Origin: Marivita sp. S6314
GTDB taxonomy: Bacteria; Pseudomonadota; Alphaproteobacteria; Rhodobacterales; Rhodobacteraceae
DNA length: 64,000 bases
Assembly: GCF_023015985.1 (NCBI RefSeq)
Contig: NZ_JALKAO010000002.1
Span: 1 to 64,000, forward strand
Direction: 5' to 3'
The notes under the pieces are model-generated. The model was given only the letters and a program-made list of their open reading frames with translations. It ran no database searches and was not told the origin of the DNA. A program made the position numbers and the translations under genes. Positions within the stretch are counted from its first letter, which is position 1. Each line of letters opens with the position of its first letter. Below, in pieces: positions 8,389 through 16,633 of the stretch.

Positions 8389-8882
8389 GGCAGCCTCACA
8401 AAATTGCCCTGCGGAATCGCGACACCCGCGACATGGGCGAAGAACGCGTATAGCAGAAGCGGGACCACAACCGCACAGACAAGCGCCGCAATCGGATGGC
8501 GGGTGCGGAACAGAAAGGCGCAGGCGACAAAGGCCAGCATACAGGTCCACACCATACCCAACCGTGGCAACCCGACCATCACAAGCCCCATGATCACAGC
8601 CAGCGCCGCCAGCCGGAGCCAAGGTGCGTGTCCGACCGGGATGGCGATCTCGTCCCGCGGATCAAACACGGTCAGGTCACTGAACACCGCCGTCAGGACA
8701 AGACCAAACCCGACGATGCCGGTCAATCCGGCCAGCACATATGGCCAGAACACAGGTGACAGGATGATGTTGCCAACATTGGACGGCGACGAGACATAGT
8801 TCGGGATCGCAACGGCTGCCAGAAAGGCCGCCCCAAGAATGGCGGCAATGCCGATACGCAGATGCAGGGACTTCGTGGTCAT
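8385..8882 (-). CDS. tctB: Tripartite tricarboxylate transporter, small membrane subunit TctB
   Basis: The 165-residue protein has about four predicted membrane helices and the size and hydropathy of TctB. It lies in the canonical C-B-A order. The start at 8882 (MTTKSLHLRIG) is preceded by a GGAG-type site. Longer readings to 8993 would add a polar stretch from the intergenic region. The 3' end overlaps tctA by 4 bp, which implies translational coupling. TctB proteins are poorly conserved, so identification depends on context as well as topology. Confidence 0.88.
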   Translation of the reverse strand: MTTKSLHLRIGIAAILGAAFLAAVAIPNYVSSPSNVGNIILSPVFWPYVLAGLTGIVGFGLVLTAVFSDLTVFDPRDEIAIPVGHAPWLRLAALAVIMGLVMVGLPRLGMVWTCMLAFVACAFLFRTRHPIAALVCAVVVPLLLYAFFAHVAGVAIPQGNFVRLP

Positions 8883-8961
8883 GGAAATGGGCGCTCCGAT
8901 GGAAAACGCGCCGGGGCGCATTGGCCCCGACGCGATATCAGGTCTGGTCAGACAAGGGCCT

Positions 8962-9939
8962 TTACCCTTCGATGCGCATGCCCAGGTCGTCAACCAGCGC
9001 TCGGAAGACCTCGTACTGCCCCTGAATGAACGCGTTTGCGGCCTCCGGGTCCATCAGTTCGATCACCGAACCGCGCGCTTCCATCGTCTCGCGGAAGGTC
9101 GCGTCCTCTGTTGCGGCCGCCATCCACGTGCCCCATTTCTCGGCCACGTCATCAGGCAGACCATCTGGCCCGGCGATGCCGGTCCATCCGACAAGCTGGT
9201 TCAGCGCCGGTTTGCCAAGATCGTTGGCCGTCGGCACGTCAAAGCCAACGACAGGTTCTGCGGTCGTGACCATCAACGGCTTGAGCTGGTTGTTGGACAC
9301 AAAACTGGCCAAGGCCGAAGAGTTGGTGCACAGGAACGTGGCCGTCCCGTTCAAAACGGCCGTCGCAGCCGCGCCGCCACCCTTTTGCGGGATATGCGTT
9401 GCCTGGGTCAGCGGATCTTCGACGCCAAATTCCTTGAGCACCATTGCGCCCGCCAGATGCAGCAAGGACCCCACCCCGGATGAGCTGTAGCTGACACCCC
9501 CTTCATTCACCTTGGCGATCAGATCCTCCATGGAGTCGATGCCAGCGTCCGGGCGCACGGCGCAGGCAACAGGGTTAATCTCGTAAACGGTCACAAAGCG
9601 GAAATCGTCCAAGGTGTAGGGCAGCGTCGCCTTCATCGCCGGGTTGACCGAGTGCGAACCCACGCGCGCAAACAGCATCGTGTAGCCATCGGCTTTCGCG
9701 TTCTGCACCGCGACAGATCCGGTCGCGCCCCCCGCGCCGGTGACGTTGGCCATCACAAGCGCCTCGCCCACAGCGTTGCCCAACGGTTCTGCAATTGTGC
9801 GCGCTGAAATGTCAGTCGCCCCGCCCGCGCCGTATGGAATGATCATGTTGATGGGGCGTTCCGGATACTCGGCCATCGCGGCACCAGCCGTCAGTCCCAA
9901 CCCAAGCGCAAATACCGACCCGAATGTCCGAAGTTTCAT
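8962..9939 (-). CDS. tctC: Tripartite tricarboxylate transporter substrate-binding protein TctC (Bug family)
   Basis: The 325-residue protein has a Sec signal peptide (about 1-23, AMA then EYPERPI). It then has the family start YPERPINMIIPYGAGGATDISAR, split here as YPERPINMII and PYGAGGATDISAR, and the two-domain Bug fold pattern. It would capture the carboxylate in the periplasm and deliver it to TctAB. It is the first gene of tctCBA and is divergent from a LysR gene with an AT-rich 124-bp spacer, so it is probably controlled by that regulator. The ligand is unknown; Bug proteins bind diverse carboxylates. Confidence 0.92.
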   Translation of the reverse strand: MKLRTFGSVFALGLGLTAGAAMAEYPERPINMIIPYGAGGATDISARTIAEPLGNAVGEALVMANVTGAGGATGSVAVQNAKADGYTMLFARVGSHSVNPAMKATLPYTLDDFRFVTVYEINPVACAVRPDAGIDSMEDLIAKVNEGGVSYSSSGVGSLLHLAGAMVLKEFGVEDPLTQATHIPQKGGGAAATAVLNGTATFLCTNSSALASFVSNNQLKPLMVTTAEPVVGFDVPTANDLGKPALNQLVGWTGIAGPDGLPDDVAEKWGTWMAAATEDATFRETMEARGSVIELMDPEAANAFIQGQYEVFRALVDDLGMRIEG

Positions 9940-10063
9940 AATTTCCTCCCAATTAAATTTTGACCCTGTTGCGGGTTCTTTATTTACGTTAACTTTAAGT
10001 AGAGCTTTGACGAAGAAATAAAATTTTACAAGTTCCGTAAGTAATCCCTACACAAACGGTCTC
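9940..10063. promoter_or_regulatory. Divergent tctC / lysR promoter region
   Basis: The 124-bp spacer between the two divergent genes is clearly richer in A+T than its surroundings, with runs around 9950-9960 and 10000-10030. A GTTAAC palindrome lies near 9988-9993. This is the arrangement in which a LysR regulator normally controls the opposite operon and itself. The operator itself is not resolved. Confidence 0.55.
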
Positions 10064-10978
10064 ATGTCCATAAGATTGCTACGATCGCTGGTTGCGGTTG
10101 CCGACCATAAAACCTTTAGCGCGGCCGCCGATGCGGTGTTTGTCACCCATGCCGCCGTCAGCCAGCAGATGCGCACATTAGAGGCCGAATTGGGAATCTC
10201 CCTGTTTGATCGCAGCCACCGGACCCCCGAATTGACACCGCTGGGCCGCGCCGTGGTCGCGCGCGCCCGCGTGCTGGTGAAGGACTATGACAACCTTGTC
10301 CCTTCCGTGCTGGGCGATGACGGCCTGTCGGGCGACGTGATCTTGGGCGCGGTGCCGACCACATTGATCGGGCTGGCGCCCTTGTCGATGTCGATCCTGC
10401 GCGCCGAATATCCCGACCTGCGCGTGCGCATCCGGCCTGCGCTGACAGCGGCGTTGTTGTCGGGGATCAACCGGGGCACCTATGATCTGGCCATCGTGAC
10501 CAAGCCCATCCTGATGCCGCCGGGCATGGAGTTTCTTGAGATTGCGGACGAGCCGCTGCATCTGATCACCAGCGAGGAGATGGATGAAACGGACCCGATC
10601 AAGATACTGGAAACACAGCCCTTTATCCGGTTCAATCGGGATGCGGTTGTCGGCACAACAATCGAAAACTGGCTGCAGGAAAACAATATCCGCGTGGCCG
10701 AAGCGATGGAGCTTGAGAACCTCGAAGCCATCTCAAGCATGGTCCATGCCAATCTCGGCGTGTCGATTGTGCCCCGCTCCTGCGTGAAAAATGTCTACGG
10801 ACTGCCACTGAAACGGATGGCGCTGGGGCCGGATGTGCCGTCGCGGGTTCTGGGTCTGGCCTACCTGCGCGAACACCCGAAACTACGCGTGATCGAAGAG
10901 ATTCACACCGCGCTTATTCGCGCCATCGCAGACAACCCTCCGCAGGTTGGTGCGGATCAGGCAGCCAGTCAGACATGA
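10064..10978 (+). CDS. LysR-family transcriptional regulator
   Basis: The 304-residue protein has an N-terminal winged helix-turn-helix (about 3-60: SLVAVADHKTFSAAADAVF, THAAVSQQMRTLEAELG, LFDRSHR) and a LysR substrate-binding domain (about 90-290). It is divergent from tctCBA and overlaps the following tauE/safE-like gene by 4 bp (ATGA). It probably activates tctCBA, and perhaps the whole catabolic neighbourhood, in response to the transported compound or an intermediate. The effector cannot be named from sequence. Confidence 0.9.
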   Translation: MSIRLLRSLVAVADHKTFSAAADAVFVTHAAVSQQMRTLEAELGISLFDRSHRTPELTPLGRAVVARARVLVKDYDNLVPSVLGDDGLSGDVILGAVPTTLIGLAPLSMSILRAEYPDLRVRIRPALTAALLSGINRGTYDLAIVTKPILMPPGMEFLEIADEPLHLITSEEMDETDPIKILETQPFIRFNRDAVVGTTIENWLQENNIRVAEAMELENLEAISSMVHANLGVSIVPRSCVKNVYGLPLKRMALGPDVPSRVLGLAYLREHPKLRVIEEIHTALIRAIADNPPQVGADQAASQT

Positions 10979-11718
10979 GCTGGAGCGCTATTCTTTTTAT
11001 CCTGATCGGCGCATCCGCTGGCGGGTTCATCAACGGGCTGGCCGGGTCTGGCACGGCACTGTTCGCGCTGGGGTTCATTCTTGTGGCGCTTGACCCGGTC
11101 AGCGCGGTGGCGCTGGTGACACTGATGTCAGTGGTGACCGGGTTCCAAGGGCTGTGGGAAGTGCGCAGCGCGCTGTCACGGAATGTGCCACGGCTGATGC
11201 GGTTTATCCTGCCCGGCATCGCCGGGGTGCCGGTTGGTGTTGGGCTTTTGTCGCTGATCGACGCCGAAACGCTGAAACTGATCATTGCGATCTTTCTGAT
11301 CCTCTACGGCGGTTTTTTCAGTTTCCGCGCCAATTTGCCCAAATTTGACCGGCGGACCCCGGTGATCGATTCCACCATTGCCCTTGTCGGTGGCGTCTTG
11401 GGTGGCATGGCGTCGCTTTCAGGCGCGCTTCCGATGATGTGGCTGTCGATGCGCCCCTGGCCCAAGGCCGAGACCCGGGCGTTGTTGCAACCTTTCAATA
11501 TGTCGGTGCTCGGATCGACGACACTGATGCTTTGGTGGCGCGGCGCTTATGATCCGCAGACGGTCACAGCGTTTCTGATCGCTCTGCCGGTGTCCTTGTT
11601 GTCCGCGCAGATTGGCCTGATGGTGTTCCGCCGCATCACGGATGACATGTTCAGACGCCTGTTGATCGGGCTGTCGTTGCTCTTGGGATTGGGCATCCTG
11701 ATCCGCGCACTAGTTTGA
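10975..11718 (+). CDS. TauE/SafE-family (TSUP) membrane exporter
   Basis: The 247-residue protein has about eight hydrophobic segments and the family signature GGFINGLAGSGTALFALGF at residues 16-34. A second family repeat lies around GGVLGGMASLSGALPMMW. TSUP proteins export sulfite, sulfoacetate or related anions across the inner membrane. The gene is translationally coupled to lysR (ATGA) and sits across from a sulfite-oxidase-type enzyme, which favours export of sulfite or another small organic or sulfur anion. The substrate is inferred from family and context only. Confidence 0.85.
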   Translation: MSWSAILFILIGASAGGFINGLAGSGTALFALGFILVALDPVSAVALVTLMSVVTGFQGLWEVRSALSRNVPRLMRFILPGIAGVPVGVGLLSLIDAETLKLIIAIFLILYGGFFSFRANLPKFDRRTPVIDSTIALVGGVLGGMASLSGALPMMWLSMRPWPKAETRALLQPFNMSVLGSTTLMLWWRGAYDPQTVTAFLIALPVSLLSAQIGLMVFRRITDDMFRRLLIGLSLLLGLGILIRALV

Positions 11719-11744
11719 ATACAGACCATAAGGGGAGGTTCGAG

Positions 11745-12362
11745 ATGCTGACATTGTACTATGCCAAAGGCAGTTCCGCCTTGGCATCACATATCCTGCT
11801 TGAGGAAGTGGGGGCAGATTACGCCGTGCATGAGGTGCCAATCCAGCACGGCGCACATAAGGAGCCGGCGTTTCTGGCCGTCAATCCCAAGGCCCGCGTG
11901 CCCGCCTTGCAAACACCAGAGGGCGTGCTGACCGAAAATCCCGCCATTCTGAATTATGTGGCCGCAACGCATCCACAGGCGGGGATGCTGCCTGACACGC
12001 CGTTCCAACGCGCGCAGGCGGATGCACTGAACGCCTATCTGTGCGCCACGATGCATGTCGCGTTTGCCCATAAACTGCGGGGCGCCCGGTGGGCCGACAC
12101 CGAAGAGGCAAGAGCGGATATGGCCAACAAGGTGGCCGAAAACCTGGCTGATTGCTGCGCACTTCTGGAAGAGCATTACATCAAGGGGCCGTGGGCCTTG
12201 GGCGATCAGTTCACGGTCTGTGACGCCTACCTCGCCTTGGTCCCCCTCTGGTTGGGCAAGGCTGGCGTCGACATTTCGGCCTATCCCAAGCTGCAGGCCC
12301 ATAGCGACGCGATGAAACAACGCCCGGCGGCGCTGACCGTGATGGCCATCCACGGGATTTGA
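11745..12362 (+). CDS. Glutathione S-transferase family protein
   Basis: The 205-residue cytoplasmic protein has an N-terminal thioredoxin-like GST domain (MLTLYYAKGSSALASHILL; VPAL cis-proline motif; LTENPAIL glutathione-binding segment). An all-helical C-terminal domain includes LGDQFTVCDAYL, the N-capping motif region. The start at 11745 has a strong AGGGGAGG site at 11731-11738; the longer reading from 11715 overlaps the exporter gene and adds unrelated residues. It is the third gene of the lysR-exporter-GST unit. A detoxification or thiol-transfer role in the same pathway is plausible, but the substrate is unknown. Confidence 0.88.
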   Translation: MLTLYYAKGSSALASHILLEEVGADYAVHEVPIQHGAHKEPAFLAVNPKARVPALQTPEGVLTENPAILNYVAATHPQAGMLPDTPFQRAQADALNAYLCATMHVAFAHKLRGARWADTEEARADMANKVAENLADCCALLEEHYIKGPWALGDQFTVCDAYLALVPLWLGKAGVDISAYPKLQAHSDAMKQRPAALTVMAIHGI

Positions 12363-12375
12363 TCGCGGGCAAGCG

Positions 12376-13947
12376 TCAGGTCACAACCGGGGCGGCCAGT
12401 CCTTCGATCCGCACGTTGATACAGGCCGGTTTCTGTGAGGCAATCGCGGCCTGCAGCGCATCTGTCAGCTGGTCAAGCGTGGTCACATAGGCCCCAAATC
12501 CGCCCAGCGCAGTCACCGCAGCGTCATAGCGCGCCGTGCTTAATCCGCAGGCATGGACACGGTCCGCGCCGAAATCACGCATCTGGATCTGATGTTCTGC
12601 GTTCCAGCGTTGATCATTTCCAACAATCGCAATGAAGGGCAGGTTTTCCCGGACGGCGGTTTCAAACTCGGCAAGGTGGAACCCGACCGTCCCGTCGCCC
12701 ATCACCGCAAAAACGGTGGCCGTCGGATCAGCGGCCTTCGCCGCCATCGCATAGCACAACCCACCGCCAATCGCGCCAGAGACACCATTGATGATGCGCC
12801 TTGGCGCGGTCAGCCCCGCCTGTGCCCATTGGCCAATCTCGCCGCCGTCGCAGACAAGGACCGGGTTGGGTGCGGATGTCATCACCTCTTGGATCGCACG
12901 ACACATATCTGGCGGCGAGATTGCGGTGCCCTCGCCCGATGCATCTGTACGCTTCGCAATATGCGACTGTACGTCCGCGCGCCACGCGTGACGGCTCAAA
13001 GGTGATGTCCCCCCAGCAAGGGACAGCGCAAGGGCTGATGGGTCTTGCAGGATCGACAGCTCAAGGCGCGTGGCAACATTTCTGAATGCGCGATCCAGTT
13101 CATCTTGATCCGCATTAACGACAGCCCAGCGCGCCCGTGGGGCCGCCGCGCCGCGTTTGAGCGTGAAATCCAAAGGCTTGCCGAGAAGCAGGATCCGGTC
13201 GGCCTGTTCCAGAACGGCAGACACCGCGCCCAGCGCCGGGTCATTCGCACCGCGCGGGCTTTCCATGCAGATCACGGGCGCATCAAGGGCTGCTTCCAGC
13301 CGCGTTGCCAGACCCGGTGCCCGCGTCGCATTGAGCGCAGGCCCAAGAACCACAAGCGGTCGGTCGGCTTCGGCCATCCATGCGCTAAGTGCAGCCGTGT
13401 CAACCGGTGCATGCTCTGCCGCAACCTCAGGCAGCAAGGGCGCGCCGGCCTCTGCAGTCAGAACATCCGCAGGCAAGCACACATGCACAGGTCCGGGACG
13501 CCCACTTGCCGCGACCCTCAGGGCCTGATCAAGCGTGTCGGCCAGCGCATCCGCCTGTGTCACCCGCACCGACCATTTCGTCAGTGACGCAGTCAGCGCA
13601 ATCTGGTCCATCTCTTGGAAGGCCCCGGCCCCATCCAACGCGGCGGGACTGTCACCGCTCAGCAGAACCAAGGGCGTGTCAGAGGCCCGCGCGGACAGCA
13701 GCGGCCCGATGGCATTGCCCAGCCCGGCCCCGGCGGTGACAAGCGCAATGCCGGGCTTGCCGCTGATCTGGGCATAGGCTTCGGCCATGTAGACCGTCGC
13801 GGCTTCGTGGCGGGTGTGAACCAGACGGAGACCCGCATCAAGCGCGGCATCAAACAGCGGCATGATCTGGTTGCCCGACAGTGCAAAGATGTCGGTGACA
13901 CCGCGCGCGGCCAGAACCTGCATCACATGATCCGCGCCTCGCCTCAT
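12376..13947 (-). CDS. Thiamine-diphosphate-dependent enzyme (acetolactate synthase-like)
   Basis: The 523-residue protein has the three-domain layout of ThDP decarboxylases. The N-terminal Pyr domain carries the catalytic glutamate (RHEAATVYMAEAYA, E48). The PP domain has the GDG...N cofactor motif (GDGTVGFHLAEFE, then IAIVGND). The start at 13947 overlaps the upstream Mo-enzyme stop by 4 bp. The family includes acetolactate synthase, oxalyl-CoA, sulfopyruvate and benzoylformate decarboxylases, and sulfoacetaldehyde acetyltransferase. The sequence alone does not discriminate, but the operon suggests decarboxylation of a 2-oxo acid in a catabolic route. It converges with the GST gene, 13 bp apart. 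Confidence 0.8.
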   Translation of the reverse strand: MRRGADHVMQVLAARGVTDIFALSGNQIMPLFDAALDAGLRLVHTRHEAATVYMAEAYAQISGKPGIALVTAGAGLGNAIGPLLSARASDTPLVLLSGDSPAALDGAGAFQEMDQIALTASLTKWSVRVTQADALADTLDQALRVAASGRPGPVHVCLPADVLTAEAGAPLLPEVAAEHAPVDTAALSAWMAEADRPLVVLGPALNATRAPGLATRLEAALDAPVICMESPRGANDPALGAVSAVLEQADRILLLGKPLDFTLKRGAAAPRARWAVVNADQDELDRAFRNVATRLELSILQDPSALALSLAGGTSPLSRHAWRADVQSHIAKRTDASGEGTAISPPDMCRAIQEVMTSAPNPVLVCDGGEIGQWAQAGLTAPRRIINGVSGAIGGGLCYAMAAKAADPTATVFAVMGDGTVGFHLAEFETAVRENLPFIAIVGNDQRWNAEHQIQMRDFGADRVHACGLSTARYDAAVTALGGFGAYVTTLDQLTDALQAAIASQKPACINVRIEGLAAPVVT

Positions 13948-15047
13948 TCCGCGTCCGCCACATGCACTTCGATCCGGTGGACCGAGTTGTTGCCGAACCC
14001 GGCGACATCGTAAGACGCCTGCATCGGTTGCGTGTGGCCATCGGCGTCGGTGGCGCGGCACATGATGTGGTGAACGCCCGGCGTCGCGTCCCACGCGATA
14101 CGCCAGCCCGTCCAGGCGTAGCGCCCTGTGGCGCCGGTCAGGTCCGCCTCGTGCCAGTCGCCATTCAGGAAAACCTCAACCCGCGCAATCGGCACAGCAC
14201 CGCCGGACCACGCCCGTCCGTCCAGCTCGACCTGCCCAGCCTTCAGCCAGCGCTTGCGCGTCACCCAATCGGGCACGCCAGGCGGGCGCATCAGCGACTT
14301 CACCAGAATGCGCTGGATCGGCAGGCCTGCGTCACCGCTTTGCGTGCGGTAGTGATAGCCCTGCTGCTGTTGGTACCCTTGAAAGCGCTCGGTTTGGGCG
14401 TCGATCCGCGTCAGCCATTTGACCGATGCCATGCCGTACCACCCCGGAACGATGATCCGAAGCGGCGCGCCGTGCTGCGGCAATAACGGCAGCCCGTTCA
14501 TGCTCCAGACCAGCATCACATCCAGTTCGGCGATCTGATCCGGCGTCAGACTGCGCGCGAAATGATGCGGATGGCCTTTGTCAAAACCGTAATCGGCCCC
14601 GGTGAACACGAAATCCTGAACATCCGCGCGGGGCTGCGCCGCCTTCAAGAGCGGGGCCAGCAATGTGCCTGTCCACTCGGACGTGCCCACCGCTTCGTAC
14701 ATCCACGGCATGAGATGGGCGCGTGGGCTGACCCCTTCCCGTCCGTTTCCGGCGCATTCCATGGTGACCGGCTCTGTCACCTCGGGCATCGCGCGAATGT
14801 CATCCATGCCAAGCCGCATCGGCGCGTCAAACGCGCCGTCCAGCGACAGCTGAAAGTCACGGTCATCAAGGATCGGAACATCGAAATGGGTCAGCAGGTA
14901 ATGCGCACCGGTTGGGGTGATATCCAAACCCAGCGTTTCGAGCAAAATCCCGGAGTTCCGGTTGGCCAAAGCCACCTCTTCACGCGAGAACACGCCATCT
15001 TGCGTCTCTGGGCGCGGCGCGCCGGAAAGAAACGGAGTGCTGGGCAT
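13944..15047 (-). CDS. Sulfite oxidase-family molybdopterin oxidoreductase, cytoplasmic
   Basis: The 367-residue protein has the SUOX Mo-pterin domain with the presumed Mo-ligand cysteine C98 in TMECAGNGREG, followed by GADYGFDKGHPHHFARSL and LPQHGAPLRIIVPGWYGMAS. The C-terminal Mo-co dimerisation domain (about 240-365) is present. No signal peptide, Tat motif or haem domain is visible, unlike periplasmic SorAB or eukaryotic sulfite oxidase, so it probably works in the cytoplasm with an unknown electron acceptor. It lies between the fumarase beta subunit (4 bp away) and the ThDP enzyme (overlapping). Sulfite oxidation is the family's best-known reaction but is not proven here. Confidence 0.82.
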   Translation of the reverse strand: MPSTPFLSGAPRPETQDGVFSREEVALANRNSGILLETLGLDITPTGAHYLLTHFDVPILDDRDFQLSLDGAFDAPMRLGMDDIRAMPEVTEPVTMECAGNGREGVSPRAHLMPWMYEAVGTSEWTGTLLAPLLKAAQPRADVQDFVFTGADYGFDKGHPHHFARSLTPDQIAELDVMLVWSMNGLPLLPQHGAPLRIIVPGWYGMASVKWLTRIDAQTERFQGYQQQQGYHYRTQSGDAGLPIQRILVKSLMRPPGVPDWVTRKRWLKAGQVELDGRAWSGGAVPIARVEVFLNGDWHEADLTGATGRYAWTGWRIAWDATPGVHHIMCRATDADGHTQPMQASYDVAGFGNNSVHRIEVHVADAE

Positions 15048-15050
15048 AGC

Positions 15051-15719
15051 CTATCCGATCACCTCATCGCTGCGATCATCGCTTTCGCCATAGCGTTTCA
15101 GAACCGCAGGTTTCGTGCCCTCATAGACCCGTCCGATGTTCTGCGTGATCTTGGCGTTCTCGCGTTCGAACAGGCACTCTCCCTGCATGTTGGAGGCCAC
15201 GATAAACGGGCCCATCTTGTTGCACTTGATGACCCACATGGCCTGCGCCAGACCAAGTTCCTCGTTCCAATGCACCGCTTCGACATTTTCAACACCGCGT
15301 CCCAGCAATGCCCCAGTGCCGTACCCGACAGTCGACAGGTAAATGGCACCGTTGGGGACGAAATACTCTTTGTAGTCTTTCGACGACATCCCGCCCTTGC
15401 CGATGATCAGCTTCGCGCCGGTTTTCGCCATCCATTCCGGCAGCCATTTGGCAAATCGGAACGACGCCGTGGCCGTCACGGCGCCCATTTCAAACGTGCC
15501 ATCCGGGTTGATCCGCGCGGCGGGGGAGCAATGGAAGTTTGCAGCACTTTCGGACGGCAACTCCATGGGAATATTCGCCTTTTCCTCAAGCGCCCGCATG
15601 TAGACGCCTTCGCGCGCAGTGTACATGAGGCCGTCCAGGTAGACGATATCGCCAAGGCGCAAGTCTGCAATGGCCTCGTCGGTCGGGGTCGTGGACAGCC
15701 GGACTTCGCGTATTTTCAT
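15051..15719 (-). CDS. Class I fumarase / L-tartrate dehydratase-type beta subunit
   Basis: The 222-residue protein matches the C-terminal (beta) half of iron-sulfur fumarases and of TtdB, including LRLGDIVYLDGLMYTAREG, GKGGMSSKDY and VENVEAVHWNEELGLAQAMW. It would pair with the alpha subunit encoded at 16634-17590 to hydrate fumarate or a related unsaturated dicarboxylate such as mesaconate or tartrate. The start at 15719 overlaps the upstream methyltransferase stop by 4 bp; further upstream codons are inside that gene. It is unusual that alpha and beta are separated by another gene. Confidence 0.87.
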   Translation of the reverse strand: MKIREVRLSTTPTDEAIADLRLGDIVYLDGLMYTAREGVYMRALEEKANIPMELPSESAANFHCSPAARINPDGTFEMGAVTATASFRFAKWLPEWMAKTGAKLIIGKGGMSSKDYKEYFVPNGAIYLSTVGYGTGALLGRGVENVEAVHWNEELGLAQAMWVIKCNKMGPFIVASNMQGECLFERENAKITQNIGRVYEGTKPAVLKRYGESDDRSDEVIG

Positions 15720-16633
15720 TGCCGCAATACCTCCCGTGCCATGCTTCTGAGGTGCCGCATATCCGTTCCGCAGCAACCGCCAAAGACAGAGATTGCAGGA
15801 TTATCGCGGATCAGCGCGGCAACCTCCGCCCCCAATTCCTGCGGATCGCCTTCATCCAATGTGTCTGCCTCATCAAGCTCTGCGTGGGAGCATTTGGACG
15901 CGTTTACGACGACACCTTTCAGACGATCATGGGCCGTCAATGCGTTGGCAAAATGACTGGGATGCGCGCAGTTGACCATGAAGAACAGGGCAGCGGCGTC
16001 CGTATCCCGATCGACTTGCTCTATCGATGTCTTGAGCGGCGTGCCATCGGCAAGACATCCATCGGTCTCCACGACGAATGACAGTATGATCGGCAAACCG
16101 TGGTCTCCTGCTGCCTGAACAACACCAACAGCCTCGGTCAGCCGATTGAACGTGTAAGCAGTTACCAAATCGACGGCCGAGCCCTTCAGACTTGCCATTT
16201 GTTCGCTGTGATAGGCGCGGGCGTCTTTGGCCGACATGGGAGCAATATCTGCGTAAGGATCATAACGCGGCCCGATGCAGGCCGAGACAAGCACATCCTG
16301 ACGCCCCGAGGCGATCCGAACCTCATCCATCAACGCCACGGCGTCTTTGTTGATAGCGTCAAGGCTCTCCGGCGCATATCCCAAAGGTGCTGCGCGGTCA
16401 CGGTTTGCAGTCCATGTCGGTGCATCCAGAATACAGCCGAGCCCCATTTTACCGGACAAAGCAACAAGATCAGCCATCTGGCCCGCCAAAACAGCGCGTG
16501 TCTCCGGCGTTTCCAAAAGCGGGAAGGACGAGAATCCCGGCAACTCAATTCCATGATTGAAGATCAAATCGGTTCCCGTCCCCGCATAAACGAGAAAGGG
16601 CGTGTCACTTTCATGCGGGAGTACGCGGCCCAT
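15716..16633 (-). CDS. Homocysteine S-methyltransferase-family protein
   Basis: The 305-residue (beta/alpha)8-type protein has the zinc-binding cysteines of the family: C222 in NCAHPSH and the pair C287/C288 in FGGCCGTD. Members transfer a methyl group from donors such as S-methylmethionine or betaine-type compounds to a thiol, normally homocysteine. The gene starts immediately after the alpha-fumarase stop (TAG-ATG, no spacer) and overlaps the beta-fumarase start by 4 bp. It is therefore locked into this operon, and a role in the same pathway (demethylating a methylated intermediate) is likely but unproven. Confidence 0.82.
   Translation of the reverse strand: MGRVLPHESDTPFLVYAGTGTDLIFNHGIELPGFSSFPLLETPETRAVLAGQMADLVALSGKMGLGCILDAPTWTANRDRAAPLGYAPESLDAINKDAVALMDEVRIASGRQDVLVSACIGPRYDPYADIAPMSAKDARAYHSEQMASLKGSAVDLVTAYTFNRLTEAVGVVQAAGDHGLPIILSFVVETDGCLADGTPLKTSIEQVDRDTDAAALFFMVNCAHPSHFANALTAHDRLKGVVVNASKCSHAELDEADTLDEGDPQELGAEVAALIRDNPAISVFGGCCGTDMRHLRSMAREVLRQ

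Noticed and set aside
7102-8799. Long open plus-strand frame (565 codons) opposite tctA/tctB
   Set aside because: It is antisense to well-conserved transporter genes, is rich in Arg/His/Gln as expected from the mirror frame of a GC-rich membrane-protein gene, and has no recognisable domain.
14562-15956. Long open plus-strand frame (464 codons) opposite the Mo enzyme and fumarase beta genes
   Set aside because: Antisense shadow across three genuine genes; composition is Arg/His-rich without any motif.
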